DNA of 64,000 nucleotides. Origin: JAVJUV01 sp040220415 (GTDB lineage: Bacteria; Pseudomonadota; Alphaproteobacteria; Rhodobacterales; Rhodobacteraceae). The translations under genes were made by a program, and so were the position numbers. The stretch is taken from contig JAVJUV010000066.1 in assembly GCA_040220415.1 (NCBI GenBank), forward strand, positions 1-64,000. Direction: 5' to 3'. Of this stretch, positions 17,478 through 27,050 are shown piece after piece; position 1 is the stretch's first letter; each line of letters opens with the position of its first letter. The notes below the pieces were generated by a model. It saw only the letters and a program-made list of their open reading frames with translations. It made no database searches and was not told the origin of the DNA.

Positions 17478-18571
17478 CCGTCTTCCAGATGCAGAAGAAG
17501 TCCAAGCGGCAGCAGAACGGCCGCCAATGGCGGCCCCCACGCAGCCAACATGACCGGTATCTGGCCGTTCTCGCCCAGGATCGCCGCGAAATTCCTGATG
17601 AAGTACAGCGTGAAACCAAGCCCCAGCGCCGCCAGAACCATAAGCCCGGTCCGCCCGAACCGTGTGTGCCGCATCGTGAACCCGGCGCCGACAAGCACCA
17701 TCGCCGCCAGAAGGATCGGCAGCGCCAGTTCCATATGCATGAAGGTCCGGTGGATACGGGCCGAAAACCCGGCCGCCTCAAGCCGTTCGATGAAGCGCGG
17801 CAATTCCCAGATCGGGATGGCCGAGGGTGTTCCGAAACTGTCCAGGATCTGATCGCGCGTCAGGTTCGAGGCCAGGCTCATCCTGTCGCTTTCGAAGGCG
17901 TCGACCTCGGGGATGGTGGCCTCGGTGTCGAAGCGCCATTCCTTGGCATCCGTGATCGACCACGCCCCGACCACCAGTTCGGCCGTGCTCGCCTCGATCC
18001 TGAAGGTCGGCACGCCGTCGGGGTCGTAGCCCAGGAATGTGACGTCGTGAAGAACGGTCCCGTCCAGATTGGCCCGGTTGGCGCGGATCACGGTTTGCCC
18101 GTCGCGCGCGCCCTGGCGCAGCCAAAGCCCCTCGGAACTGACCGACAGGGTCGACGCCACACCGGAAATTCGCGAACTCATCACTTCGTACTGTTTTTGC
18201 GTCGCCGCGACGATCGGGTTCAGGATACCCACCGCAGCCACTCCCAGCAGCACCGCAACGATGACCGGTGCGATCAGGCTTTTCAGGGCGGACCGTCCGG
18301 ACGCGCGCGTGACCACCAGTTCGGAAGACCGCGCCAACCCCAGGAACAGCGACAGCGTGGCAAGAATCGTGATCAGCGGCAGAATGCGGTACAGGCTTTC
18401 CGGCACGTTCAGGAATGTCAGCACGACAAGCGTCCCGAATCCCGTCTCGCCCGTGCCGAACCGTCGGATCTGCTCGACCAGGTCGATCAGGCTCAGGATC
18501 GCGAAAAAGACCATGAAAACCGACAGAAAACTCTTCAGGAAGCGGCGCGCGAAGTAGAGGTGAAGCGTCAT
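17474..18571 (-). CDS. lptG: LPS export ABC transporter permease LptG
   Basis: 365 residues with the YjgP/YjgQ permease topology: three N-terminal helices (from about residue 10), a long periplasmic beta-jellyroll (about 125-265) and three C-terminal helices. It pairs with LptF and the LptB ATPase to extract LPS from the inner membrane. The start MTLHLYFARRFLKSF at 18571 overlaps the lptF stop by ATGA, and its stop overlaps lptD by ATGA. Confidence 0.94.
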   Translation of the reverse strand: MTLHLYFARRFLKSFLSVFMVFFAILSLIDLVEQIRRFGTGETGFGTLVVLTFLNVPESLYRILPLITILATLSLFLGLARSSELVVTRASGRSALKSLIAPVIVAVLLGVAAVGILNPIVAATQKQYEVMSSRISGVASTLSVSSEGLWLRQGARDGQTVIRANRANLDGTVLHDVTFLGYDPDGVPTFRIEASTAELVVGAWSITDAKEWRFDTEATIPEVDAFESDRMSLASNLTRDQILDSFGTPSAIPIWELPRFIERLEAAGFSARIHRTFMHMELALPILLAAMVLVGAGFTMRHTRFGRTGLMVLAALGLGFTLYFIRNFAAILGENGQIPVMLAAWGPPLAAVLLPLGLLLHLEDG

Positions 18572-19695
18572 GTCGATGCTCCCCGCCGGAATTTCAGAAG
18601 CGCCGGATGGGCCGCGAGCGACAGCAGAACGAAGGTCAACACGACACCGAAGACGGGCCCGATATAGGCCGCCGGCCACAGGTCGGCGTTATTCTGCACG
18701 ATATCCTGCCCCATGCGCATCATCATCTGCATGACGATCAGCGCGAATATGGCGCCCAGGATCTGGCGCCACACGCCAAAGCGGGAAAACCCGCCCAACA
18801 GCAGCGTCGCGAAACCGATCATCGGCGCGACAAGGGCGTTCAGCGAGTTCCCGATACGCTCGTGTCCCTCGGCAACCAGAACCGAGCGCGATGTCCGCGT
18901 GCTGGCCTGCGTCTCCGCGGTCGCCGCCAGCAATTCGCCGGTGAACAAGTGATAGGGCTGCCGCCGGTCGGGTGCGATGGCTGATACCAGCCCCTCCAGG
19001 TTGAACGCGAAGTCGTCGAAGCGCGTGACCGACAGGTTCCGCGTCTCCTCGACATAGCGCTGCGCCATGCCGTCGATCATCACCAGCGTGGGCGCGACCG
19101 CACCCCGCACCAGCAGCGCCTCGCGGGCCGTATAGGTCACCGTGATGCCGGGACTGCGGGCGTCGGACAGGAAGATGTTCTTCAACTCGCCCAGGGGCGA
19201 AATCTCACGGATATAGAATGTCACGCCGTCGGAAGGATGCAGAAAACGTCCCTCGGACAGCAGGCGCGCGGTCATGTTCTCCGAGATCTCGGCTGTCCGC
19301 GCCGACAGGCGCGTCATGCTGATCGGCACCAGCACATGCGCCAGTACGGAACTTATCGCAAAGACGATCACGCCGAAGACGAACACCGGCCTGATCAGCC
19401 GCCAGGGCGAAAACCCGGTCGCCTGAACCACGACAAGCTCGCTTTCGGCGGTCAGCCGGTTGGCCACGTAGACCGTGCCTGCAAAGGCGGCGATCGGCAG
19501 GACGACACGGATCACGTTCGGCAGCGACAGGGCGGTGAATTCCAGAAAGACCGCCGCCGACTGGCCGTTGGCGATCAGTTGGTCGAACAGCACGACGGCC
19601 CGGTTGACCCAGTACACCAGCACCAGAACCAGCGAGAAGAATCCGAACAGCGTCAGAAGCTGCGTCAGAAGATATCGGTCGAATCGTCCGGTCAT
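18568..19695 (-). CDS. lptF: LPS export ABC transporter permease LptF
   Basis: 375 residues, first gene of the six-gene envelope operon lptF-lptG-lptD-surA-pdxA-rsmA. It has the same YjgP/YjgQ layout as LptG: MTGRFDRYLLTQLLTLF, TM helices 1-3 within the first 115 residues, a periplasmic jellyroll (about 120-270) and three C-terminal helices. It forms the membrane channel of the LptB2FG LPS extractor. Divergent from pepA across 134 bp, where the operon promoter must lie. The lptB/lptA/lptC genes are not in this window. Confidence 0.94.
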   Translation of the reverse strand: MTGRFDRYLLTQLLTLFGFFSLVLVLVYWVNRAVVLFDQLIANGQSAAVFLEFTALSLPNVIRVVLPIAAFAGTVYVANRLTAESELVVVQATGFSPWRLIRPVFVFGVIVFAISSVLAHVLVPISMTRLSARTAEISENMTARLLSEGRFLHPSDGVTFYIREISPLGELKNIFLSDARSPGITVTYTAREALLVRGAVAPTLVMIDGMAQRYVEETRNLSVTRFDDFAFNLEGLVSAIAPDRRQPYHLFTGELLAATAETQASTRTSRSVLVAEGHERIGNSLNALVAPMIGFATLLLGGFSRFGVWRQILGAIFALIVMQMMMRMGQDIVQNNADLWPAAYIGPVFGVVLTFVLLSLAAHPALLKFRRGAST

Positions 19696-19829
19696 CGGTA
19701 GCCTGAAATACCTGTTCGGACACTAGACCATAGGGAGCACGGGTAAAACCGGATAGACACCCGATCGGCGCTGGTCAGCCGTCCGGGGCGCGGTTATCTA
19801 GGGCGTGTCATCCAAAGGAGCCGCCCCCG

Positions 19830-21308
<1,479 letters not shown>

Positions 21309-21312
21309 CGCG

Positions 21313-21774
21313 ATGGGGGCCGCCTATTTCTATCACCTGACCGAACGGCCGCTCGAAGCCACGCTTCCGGTGCTTCTTTCCAAGGCGCTGGACGCGGGCT
21401 GGAAGGTGGCCGTGCGGGGCAGGGACCAGGCGCTTCTCGACCGCCTCGACCGGCATCTCTGGACCGGCGACGGATTTCTGCCCCACGGCCTCGCGGGCGG
21501 GGAAAACGACGCGTTGCAGCCGGTCCTCCTGACTACCGAAACCCGCTGCGCGAATGCCCCGGAATGCGTGATGAGCGTCGCCGGCGCCGATGTCGCCCCG
21601 GACGAGGTTCTGAGCCTCGAGCGCGTGTGCATCCTCTTCGACGGCGCGGACCCGCAGGCGCTTGAACACGCCCGAAATCAATGGCGCACGCTGACCGCCG
21701 CTGGTGTCGCGGCGCAGTACTGGGCCGAAGAGGATGGCCGCTGGATCAAGAAGGCCGAAAGCGACGCGGCCTAA
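21313..21774 (+). CDS. holC: DNA polymerase III subunit chi
   Basis: 153 residues. HolC links the clamp loader to SSB. The family pattern is clear: FYHLTERPLEATLPVLLSKAL at the N-terminus, DRLDRHLWTGDGFLPHGLAG in the middle and the W-x-x-E/K ending (YWAEEDGRWIKKA). It follows pepA by 4 nt in one transcript, and its stop overlaps by 4 nt the convergent retropepsin gene. Confidence 0.93.
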   Translation: MGAAYFYHLTERPLEATLPVLLSKALDAGWKVAVRGRDQALLDRLDRHLWTGDGFLPHGLAGGENDALQPVLLTTETRCANAPECVMSVAGADVAPDEVLSLERVCILFDGADPQALEHARNQWRTLTAAGVAAQYWAEEDGRWIKKAESDAA

Positions 21775-22352
21775 GGTTCCAGCAACAGGGTGTTGTCCGA
21801 AATTTCGAGGCGCCCGAACCGGTTGAGGAACGCCATCCCCAGTAGCGAGCCGTCCATCTCGCCGCCGTTCACCGCGACGCCCACGCGGTCGAACCGGATC
21901 GGCCCAAGACTGATGCGGTCGACCGTCGTATAGGCGGTCTCGACCATCCCGTTCGCGGTCCGCGCGCGTCCCAGGAAGGCAAGGCCGCCGGGCTCCAGCC
22001 CGACGCGCTCGGCATCGCGCATCGTCAGAACGATATCCGAGGCCCCGGTGTCCACCAGGAACTCGACCGGCACGCCGTTGACCTCCAGCGTCAAGTGGAA
22101 ATGCCCGTCCTCGCTGCGCGGCACCGCAACGCCCGTGCCGTCCTCCAGAACGGTCTGGCGTGGCGCGATGTCGTTGCGGATATCCCCCCACAGCCCGTAA
22201 CCCGCCATCAGCCCCACGACGATCAGGCCCCAGACCAGCAGCGACCGCGCGGTCCTGCCAAGCGATTGCCGGTTCTCGGCCATCAGCCAGCCGACAACGG
22301 CGGTCAAGAGGATGACCAGGTAAACCAGACGGGGAAAATCAGCGCTGTCCAT
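21771..22352 (-). CDS. Membrane-anchored retropepsin-like aspartic protease (TIGR02281 type)
   Basis: 193 residues. Two N-terminal membrane helices (about 8-24 and 36-53) are followed by a single-lobe aspartic protease domain. The catalytic motif is FLVDTGASDIVLT (Asp101-Thr-Gly-Ala-Ser), and the flap/psi-loop region LLGMAFLNRFGRLEISDN closes the domain. Such clan-AA proteins must dimerise to form an active site, and the helices would place the domain in the periplasm. Targets are unknown. The start ATG at 22352 is chosen at the first residue before the membrane helix; sequence further upstream is shadow coding. Confidence 0.87.
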   Translation of the reverse strand: MDSADFPRLVYLVILLTAVVGWLMAENRQSLGRTARSLLVWGLIVVGLMAGYGLWGDIRNDIAPRQTVLEDGTGVAVPRSEDGHFHLTLEVNGVPVEFLVDTGASDIVLTMRDAERVGLEPGGLAFLGRARTANGMVETAYTTVDRISLGPIRFDRVGVAVNGGEMDGSLLGMAFLNRFGRLEISDNTLLLEP

Positions 22353-22390
22353 GAACGCAAGATAGGCAGTCGATCCGCCAAGCGGAAGGC

Positions 22391-23017
22391 TCAGCCGCCC
22401 GCGAAACCGAAATCGCTCAGGCCGTCCAGCACGAACTGCACCGAAAGGGCGGCCAGCAACATCCCCAGCAGCCGCGTGACGACATTGATCCCGACCGGGC
22501 CCAGCAACCGCTCCAGCGGTCCCGCCGTCAGGAACATCATGAACGTCAGCAGGATCACCGCCGCCATGACGCCGTGGACGGCCAGTATCCAGGACCAGTT
22601 TCCCGGCTGTTGCCCGGCCAGCAGGATCATCGTCGCGATCGCGCCGGGACCGGCGATCAGCGGAATCGCCAGCGGAAAGACCGATGGGTCGTCCTCGTGC
22701 GGCTGGGTCTGGCCTTCGCGGCGCTTGGTGCGCCGCTCGAACAGCATGTCCAGCGCCGTCAGGAACAACAGCACGCCGCCCGCGATACGGAAGGCGGGCA
22801 TTGAAATTCCGACGAAGTTCAGCACCGCGTCGCCAAGAAGACCGAAGACCGTCAGAAGAAACGCGGCGGTCAGACAGGCGCGCACGGCGATCCGACGCCG
22901 GTGGTGCGCATCCTGTCCCAGGGTCAGCGCCGCAAAGAGCGGTGCCAGACCGATCGGGTCGATGATCACGACCAGCGTGACGAAAGCCGTCACATAGGGG
23001 GCCAGATCCGCAGTCAT
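22391..23017 (-). CDS. MarC family integral membrane protein
   Basis: 208 residues with about six membrane helices. The family motif VTLVVIIDPIGLAPLFAALT (about 13-32) and the internal repeat IPLIAGPGAIATMILL (about 118-133) mark the MarC/UPF0056 family. Despite the name, members have no proven role in multiple antibiotic resistance and the transported substrate is unknown. Start ATG at 23017 (MTADLAPYVTAFV). Confidence 0.9.
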   Translation of the reverse strand: MTADLAPYVTAFVTLVVIIDPIGLAPLFAALTLGQDAHHRRRIAVRACLTAAFLLTVFGLLGDAVLNFVGISMPAFRIAGGVLLFLTALDMLFERRTKRREGQTQPHEDDPSVFPLAIPLIAGPGAIATMILLAGQQPGNWSWILAVHGVMAAVILLTFMMFLTAGPLERLLGPVGINVVTRLLGMLLAALSVQFVLDGLSDFGFAGG

Positions 23018-23067
23018 GGCCGTTGTTGAACAGGAAAACCCGCCCGGCGCAAGCCCTTGGCGGTTTC

Positions 23068-23298
23068 CTAGATTCGGCTTTTGCAGGGCATGGATTTCGC
23101 CGCAACCGCCTGTTGCACCATCAGGGTCACGGTCGTGCTGCCGGATTTCCGAAGACCGTCGTAAATGGCCTGCACCCGCCCCTTGTAGACGATCTTGTCT
23201 CTCATGACACGAAGCCGGGAATTGTTGTTCGCGCGATAGCCGGCCGCGGCAAACAGGGCGGCGACACAAAGGCCGCCGATAGCCAGAAGGATACTCAT
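23068..23298 (-). CDS. Small single-pass membrane or secreted hypothetical protein
   Basis: 76 residues: an N-terminal hydrophobic helix (MSILLAIGGLCVAALFAAAG), then a basic stretch (YRANNNSRLRVMRDKIVYKG) and a short soluble tail. I do not recognise the family. Support is indirect: a credible membrane/signal segment, the same orientation as the flanking MarC gene (50 nt downstream) and no competing frame. The ribosome site is weak (GAG 6-8 nt upstream). It could be spurious. Confidence 0.5.
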   Translation of the reverse strand: MSILLAIGGLCVAALFAAAGYRANNNSRLRVMRDKIVYKGRVQAIYDGLRKSGSTTVTLMVQQAVAAKSMPCKSRI

Positions 23299-23402
23299 AC
23301 TGCACTCGCTAAAACAGGAACTCACTCACGGGCGCCGTTCTGGCGCCGAAAAATGCGTAAAATTTGTCCGCTCTCGGGCCTTTCCGCGATTTTCGGGTCC
23401 GC

Positions 23403-24020
23403 TCAGTTGTCGCCCGGTATCAATCCCAGCCCGCGAAGATAGATCCCGATGCCCGACTCCAGCAGGTCTTCCGGCGGAAACGGCGACTTGGTGCCGGGCG
23501 ATCCGCGGGCGAACAACTCGACCACGCCATGCGACAGCGCCCAGATATGCGCCGAGAACATCTGCGGGGGCGGGCGCTTCTCGGGCGGAATGTGCTCGGA
23601 CAGTTGCGCCGCGGCCTTTTCCAGCACCCCAAGCGCCCGCTTGGCCACGATCGCCAATTCCGCGGTCCGGTTGATCGAAATGCCGCTTTCGAACATCGCG
23701 ACATAGTGGCCGGGATGACGCCGCGCGAAGGCAAGATAGGCCCGCCCCGTCGCCTCGAACGAGGCCAGCGCCGAGGGCTGCCCGGTCTCGAAGGCATATT
23801 CCATGAGATCGGCGAAGATCTCGTATCCCTGACGCGCCGCTTCCGCGATCAGATCCTCGCGGCCCTCGAAATGACGATACACGGCCGCCGGCGTCACGCC
23901 GGCCTGCTTGGCCGCCTCCGACAGCGTAAAGCCGGTCGGCCCCTTCTCCTCGATCAGTTCAAGCGCCGCGTCGACAAGGGCCTGCCGCAGATTGCCGTGA
24001 TGATATCCGCGCTTAGGCAT
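23403..24020 (-). CDS. TetR/AcrR family transcriptional regulator
   Basis: 205 residues. The N-terminal TetR helix-turn-helix is standard: HHGNLRQALVDAALELIEE, then FTLSEAAKQAGVTPAAVYRHF (helix-turn-helix about residues 30-50). The C-terminal ligand domain resembles the WHG type (IWALSHGVVELFA). Start ATG at 24020 lies inside the last codons of ppk2 (8-nt overlap), so regulator and polyphosphate kinase are probably co-transcribed. The regulated genes are not evident from sequence. Confidence 0.9.
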   Translation of the reverse strand: MPKRGYHHGNLRQALVDAALELIEEKGPTGFTLSEAAKQAGVTPAAVYRHFEGREDLIAEAARQGYEIFADLMEYAFETGQPSALASFEATGRAYLAFARRHPGHYVAMFESGISINRTAELAIVAKRALGVLEKAAAQLSEHIPPEKRPPPQMFSAHIWALSHGVVELFARGSPGTKSPFPPEDLLESGIGIYLRGLGLIPGDN

Positions 24021-24876
24021 TCCAGATGTCCGGTCCGCCGCAGATCTTCGGATCGGGTGGCGCGACATCGCCTTTCCCCACGTATTCAAGACCTGTCAGC
24101 ACCTTTCGGATCGCCGCAAGCCGCGCGCGCTTCTTGTCGTCGGACCGGATCACCGTCCAGGGCGCGGGTTCGGTGTGCGACCGCTCGAAGGTCTCGGCGA
24201 TCGCATCGGTGTAGGCGTCCCATTTCTTCAGTCCCTCGACGTCGATCCAGGACAGTTTCCACTGTTTCAGCGGATCCTTCTCGCGTTGCAGGAACCGGCG
24301 AAGCTGCTCGGCCCGCCCGACGTTCAGCCACAGCTTGTGCAGGACGATGCCTTCATCCACCAGCATGTCCTCGAATTCGGGAACCTGACGGAAAAAGTGC
24401 TCTCTTTGCTTCGGCGTGCAAAAGCCGAAGACATGCTCCACCACCGCCCGGTTGTACCACGACCGGTCGAACAGGACGATCTCTCCGGCCGTCGGCAGAT
24501 GATCGACGTAACGCTGGAAATACCACTCGCCCGCCTCGCGGTCGTTCGGCTTGGACAGCGCCACGACACGCGCCCCGCGCGGGTTGAGATTCTCGCTGAA
24601 GCGCTTGATCGTGCCGCCTTTTCCGGCCGCGTCGCGCCCCTCGAAGACGACCACGATCCGCTTGCCGGTGTCCCGCGCGTCCGCCTGCAGGCGCACCAGT
24701 TCCAGTTGCAGCGCCTCGATCTCGGCGTCGTAGACCTTGCCCTTCATCTCTTCGGGATAGGGATAGCTCTCCGCCAGGATGTCGTCCTTGCCGGCGTCTT
24801 CGATGGCCCGGCGCACGTCCTCCGGCGCCTCGTTGGCAAAAAACCCGGAAATCGCACCGTCGAACGGAAGGGTCAT
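24013..24876 (-). CDS. ppk2: Polyphosphate kinase 2
   Basis: 287 residues, one PPK2 domain of class I size. It transfers phosphate between polyphosphate and nucleoside di- or monophosphates. Walker A is FEGRDAAGKGGTIKRF (about 81-96) and Walker B is LFDRSWYNRAVVEHVFGFC; the lid region LSKPNDREAGEWYFQRYV is conserved. Start ATG at 24876 (MTLPFDGAI) has AAGG at 8-nt spacing; a GTG 9 nt upstream is also in frame. The gene overlaps the downstream tetR by 8 nt. Confidence 0.93.
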   Translation of the reverse strand: MTLPFDGAISGFFANEAPEDVRRAIEDAGKDDILAESYPYPEEMKGKVYDAEIEALQLELVRLQADARDTGKRIVVVFEGRDAAGKGGTIKRFSENLNPRGARVVALSKPNDREAGEWYFQRYVDHLPTAGEIVLFDRSWYNRAVVEHVFGFCTPKQREHFFRQVPEFEDMLVDEGIVLHKLWLNVGRAEQLRRFLQREKDPLKQWKLSWIDVEGLKKWDAYTDAIAETFERSHTEPAPWTVIRSDDKKRARLAAIRKVLTGLEYVGKGDVAPPDPKICGGPDIWNA

Positions 24877-24920
24877 GTTATGCACCTTTACTTTTCAGGA
24901 AACCTAAGCGCTGCCGACGC

Positions 24921-25904
24921 TTAGCGCAATCCGGCCCGGCGCGCGGCACGGTGGATCGCGGCGATCACTGCATCCGGCACCGCATGGTGCGGCATATGCC
25001 CGATCCCGTCCAGAATCGTCAGGTCCGCATTGGGCAGAAGGGCGGCCAGCGGCTCGGCGTGGACGCTGGCATAAACCGTCGTGTCCTCGGTTCCGTGCAG
25101 GATCTCGACCGGAATGGCGATGCCGCCATATCGCCGTGACATCTCGACGACATGCGGTCTCAGCGCGTTGACCTGCCGGGCGTTCGCGCGAAGCGTGTCG
25201 ATCCGTGTGGCCATCATCACGCCGGCCTTCGTCAGATAGTCGTCCGGCACCGGCTGCGGCGCGAAGACACCGCTCAGCGATGATTGCACGTATTCGCGCG
25301 AGATGAACGCCGACACCAGCGGCGGCAGCGCCGCGCCGCCCGGCAGCGAGCCCAGCACACGGTAGGTCCAGTCCACATCGCCCGGCCAGGGCATCGTCGC
25401 GCCCGAGACGATCACGACGCCGCTCGCCGCATCCTCCAGCGCCCAGCCCATCGCGACAGCGGCGCCATAGGAATGGCCCACCACGATCGGCCTCTCGGCC
25501 CCCAGTTCTCTCGCGGCCCGTGCCAGGTGGCGCGCCTGTTCGACCGGGCTTTCCGACTCCGTCGTGAACGCGCCGTTCAGGCGGTCGCTCAGCCGTTCCG
25601 ACCAGCCGAAACCCGGACGGTCGAACACGATCACCCGATAGTTTGCGGCCAGCCGCCCGGCCAGGTCGAAAGTGAAATCCCTGTGCGATCCCCCCGCACC
25701 GTGGATCAGCACGACATCGGGGCCTTCGCCACGCACGACGGCATGCACCTCGCGCCCCCCGACCGACACGATCTGCCCGTCGGGCGGATACCGTGCCTCA
25801 AGTCCGGCCTCGCGCAGGTCGGCCCGCCTGTCCGCAAGGAACCACAGGGCACCGAGCGAGGCCGAGACGATCAGAAGGGCGGTCAGCACGGGGTGTCGAA
25901 GCAT
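24921..25904 (-). CDS. Alpha/beta hydrolase
   Basis: 327 residues with an N-terminal membrane anchor or signal (LTALLIVSASLGALWFLA, about 6-23) and a complete alpha/beta hydrolase domain. Seen: the oxyanion HGAGGSHRDF, FDRPGFGWS, the nucleophile elbow GHSYGAAVAMG (Ser), the acid in HGTEDTTV and the histidine in IGHMPHH. The substrate cannot be inferred; haloalkane-dehalogenase-like or esterase activity is possible. Start ATG at 25904 chosen just before the hydrophobic segment; no strong ribosome site. Confidence 0.85.
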   Translation of the reverse strand: MLRHPVLTALLIVSASLGALWFLADRRADLREAGLEARYPPDGQIVSVGGREVHAVVRGEGPDVVLIHGAGGSHRDFTFDLAGRLAANYRVIVFDRPGFGWSERLSDRLNGAFTTESESPVEQARHLARAARELGAERPIVVGHSYGAAVAMGWALEDAASGVVIVSGATMPWPGDVDWTYRVLGSLPGGAALPPLVSAFISREYVQSSLSGVFAPQPVPDDYLTKAGVMMATRIDTLRANARQVNALRPHVVEMSRRYGGIAIPVEILHGTEDTTVYASVHAEPLAALLPNADLTILDGIGHMPHHAVPDAVIAAIHRAARRAGLR

Positions 25905-25968
25905 GGAATGACAGGCGCGTTGGGGACACGTCGAAACCTGGCGCGCCACCCCCGGACGGCCAGCGCCC

Positions 25969-26907
25969 TCACTTCCGCAGGTCCGTGCTCGCCTCGCCGA
26001 TCAGCGACTGATCGAAAGGCGTCGTCAGGTAGATTTCGCTGATCCAGTTGCCGTACAATAGATGCCCGTGGCTGCGCCACCGGTTCTGCGGCGTCAGCGA
26101 CGGATCGTCCCCGGGATAATAGTTCAACGGCACGTTGATCGGCGTGCCGCTGGCCACGTCCCGGTCGTATTCTTCCTTCAGCGTGCCGCTGTCGTACTCG
26201 AAGTGATTGAAGATATAGAGCGCGCGGTGATCCGTATCCTCGACAAGGCAGGGACCGGCCTCCTCCGACCCCAGCAGCGTCGACAACTCGGGAACCTCGT
26301 CGATCTCGTCCTGCCGCATCTCGGTCCACCGGCTGACGGGAATCACGCAGTCGTCCGAAAAGCCCCGAAGATAGGGCGAGGCCGGCGACAGGTTCTGGTG
26401 CCGGAAACAGCCGAAGGCCTTGTGCGGCAGCATGTGCTTCTTCAGGCCGTGGAAATGATAGGCCATCGCCATCCCGCCCCAGCAGACGCCGAAGGTGGAA
26501 TGCACGTTGGTCTGGGTCCAGTCCATCACTTCGATCAGCTCGTCCCAGTATGTCACCTCCTCGAAGGGCAGGTGCTCGATGGGCGCGCCGGTGATGATCA
26601 GGCCGTCGAACTTCTCGTCCTTCACTTCCTGGAACGGGCGATAGAACTCCTCCATGTGCTCGGCCGCCGTGTTCTTCGTCTGGTGCTCGCTCATGCGGAT
26701 CAGCCGCAGGTCGATCTGCAACGGCGTCGCGCCGATCAGGCGGGCGAACTGGTTCTCGGTCTGGATCTTCTTCGGCATCAGGTTCAACAGCCCGATCTTC
26801 AGCGGCCGGATGTCCTGATGCTCGGCGGCATCCTCGGGCATCACCATCACACCCTCGCGCGTCAGCACGTCGAAGGCGGGAAGGTTGGATGGCAATCTGA
26901 TCGGCAT
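25969..26907 (-). CDS. metA: Homoserine O-acetyl/succinyltransferase MetA
   Basis: 312 residues, glutamine-amidotransferase-like fold. It activates homoserine for methionine synthesis. The nucleophile Cys142 lies in TFGVCWGGMAMAYHF, and the His/Glu pair is in the later IFNHFEYDSGTL. The N-terminus MPIRLPSNLPAFDVL matches the family. Acetyl- versus succinyl-CoA preference depends on one active-site residue and I do not assign it. The 143 bp up to the chemoreceptor gene, which is divergent, contain no SAM riboswitch I can recognise. Confidence 0.93.
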   Translation of the reverse strand: MPIRLPSNLPAFDVLTREGVMVMPEDAAEHQDIRPLKIGLLNLMPKKIQTENQFARLIGATPLQIDLRLIRMSEHQTKNTAAEHMEEFYRPFQEVKDEKFDGLIITGAPIEHLPFEEVTYWDELIEVMDWTQTNVHSTFGVCWGGMAMAYHFHGLKKHMLPHKAFGCFRHQNLSPASPYLRGFSDDCVIPVSRWTEMRQDEIDEVPELSTLLGSEEAGPCLVEDTDHRALYIFNHFEYDSGTLKEEYDRDVASGTPINVPLNYYPGDDPSLTPQNRWRSHGHLLYGNWISEIYLTTPFDQSLIGEASTDLRK

Positions 26908-27050
26908 GGCGGTGGTCTCTCGCGGGGCGGAGCCTTCGAGATACCCACCAAAGGCACATGACTCAAGGCTTGGCGCGCGGCGCGGCTAAACGAAGTTTTC
27001 ACTTCCCCCACGGTAGAGCAGCGGGGAACGCGCAAACATGAGTGATCGGA

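Noticed and set aside
15882..17852. 656-codon open frame antisense to lptD
   Set aside because: Shadow of a real gene; composition and lack of motifs as above.
23298..23402. Divergent promoter or extra gene between the small membrane protein and tetR genes
   Set aside because: Both genes run leftward. The gap shows no clear -35/-10 pair and no frame with a ribosome site.
26908..27050. Possible SAM riboswitch upstream of metA
   Set aside because: I looked for SAM-II, SAM-V and SAM/SAH-type conserved blocks on the minus strand. There is only a small GCCTT/AAGGC stem with no matching core.
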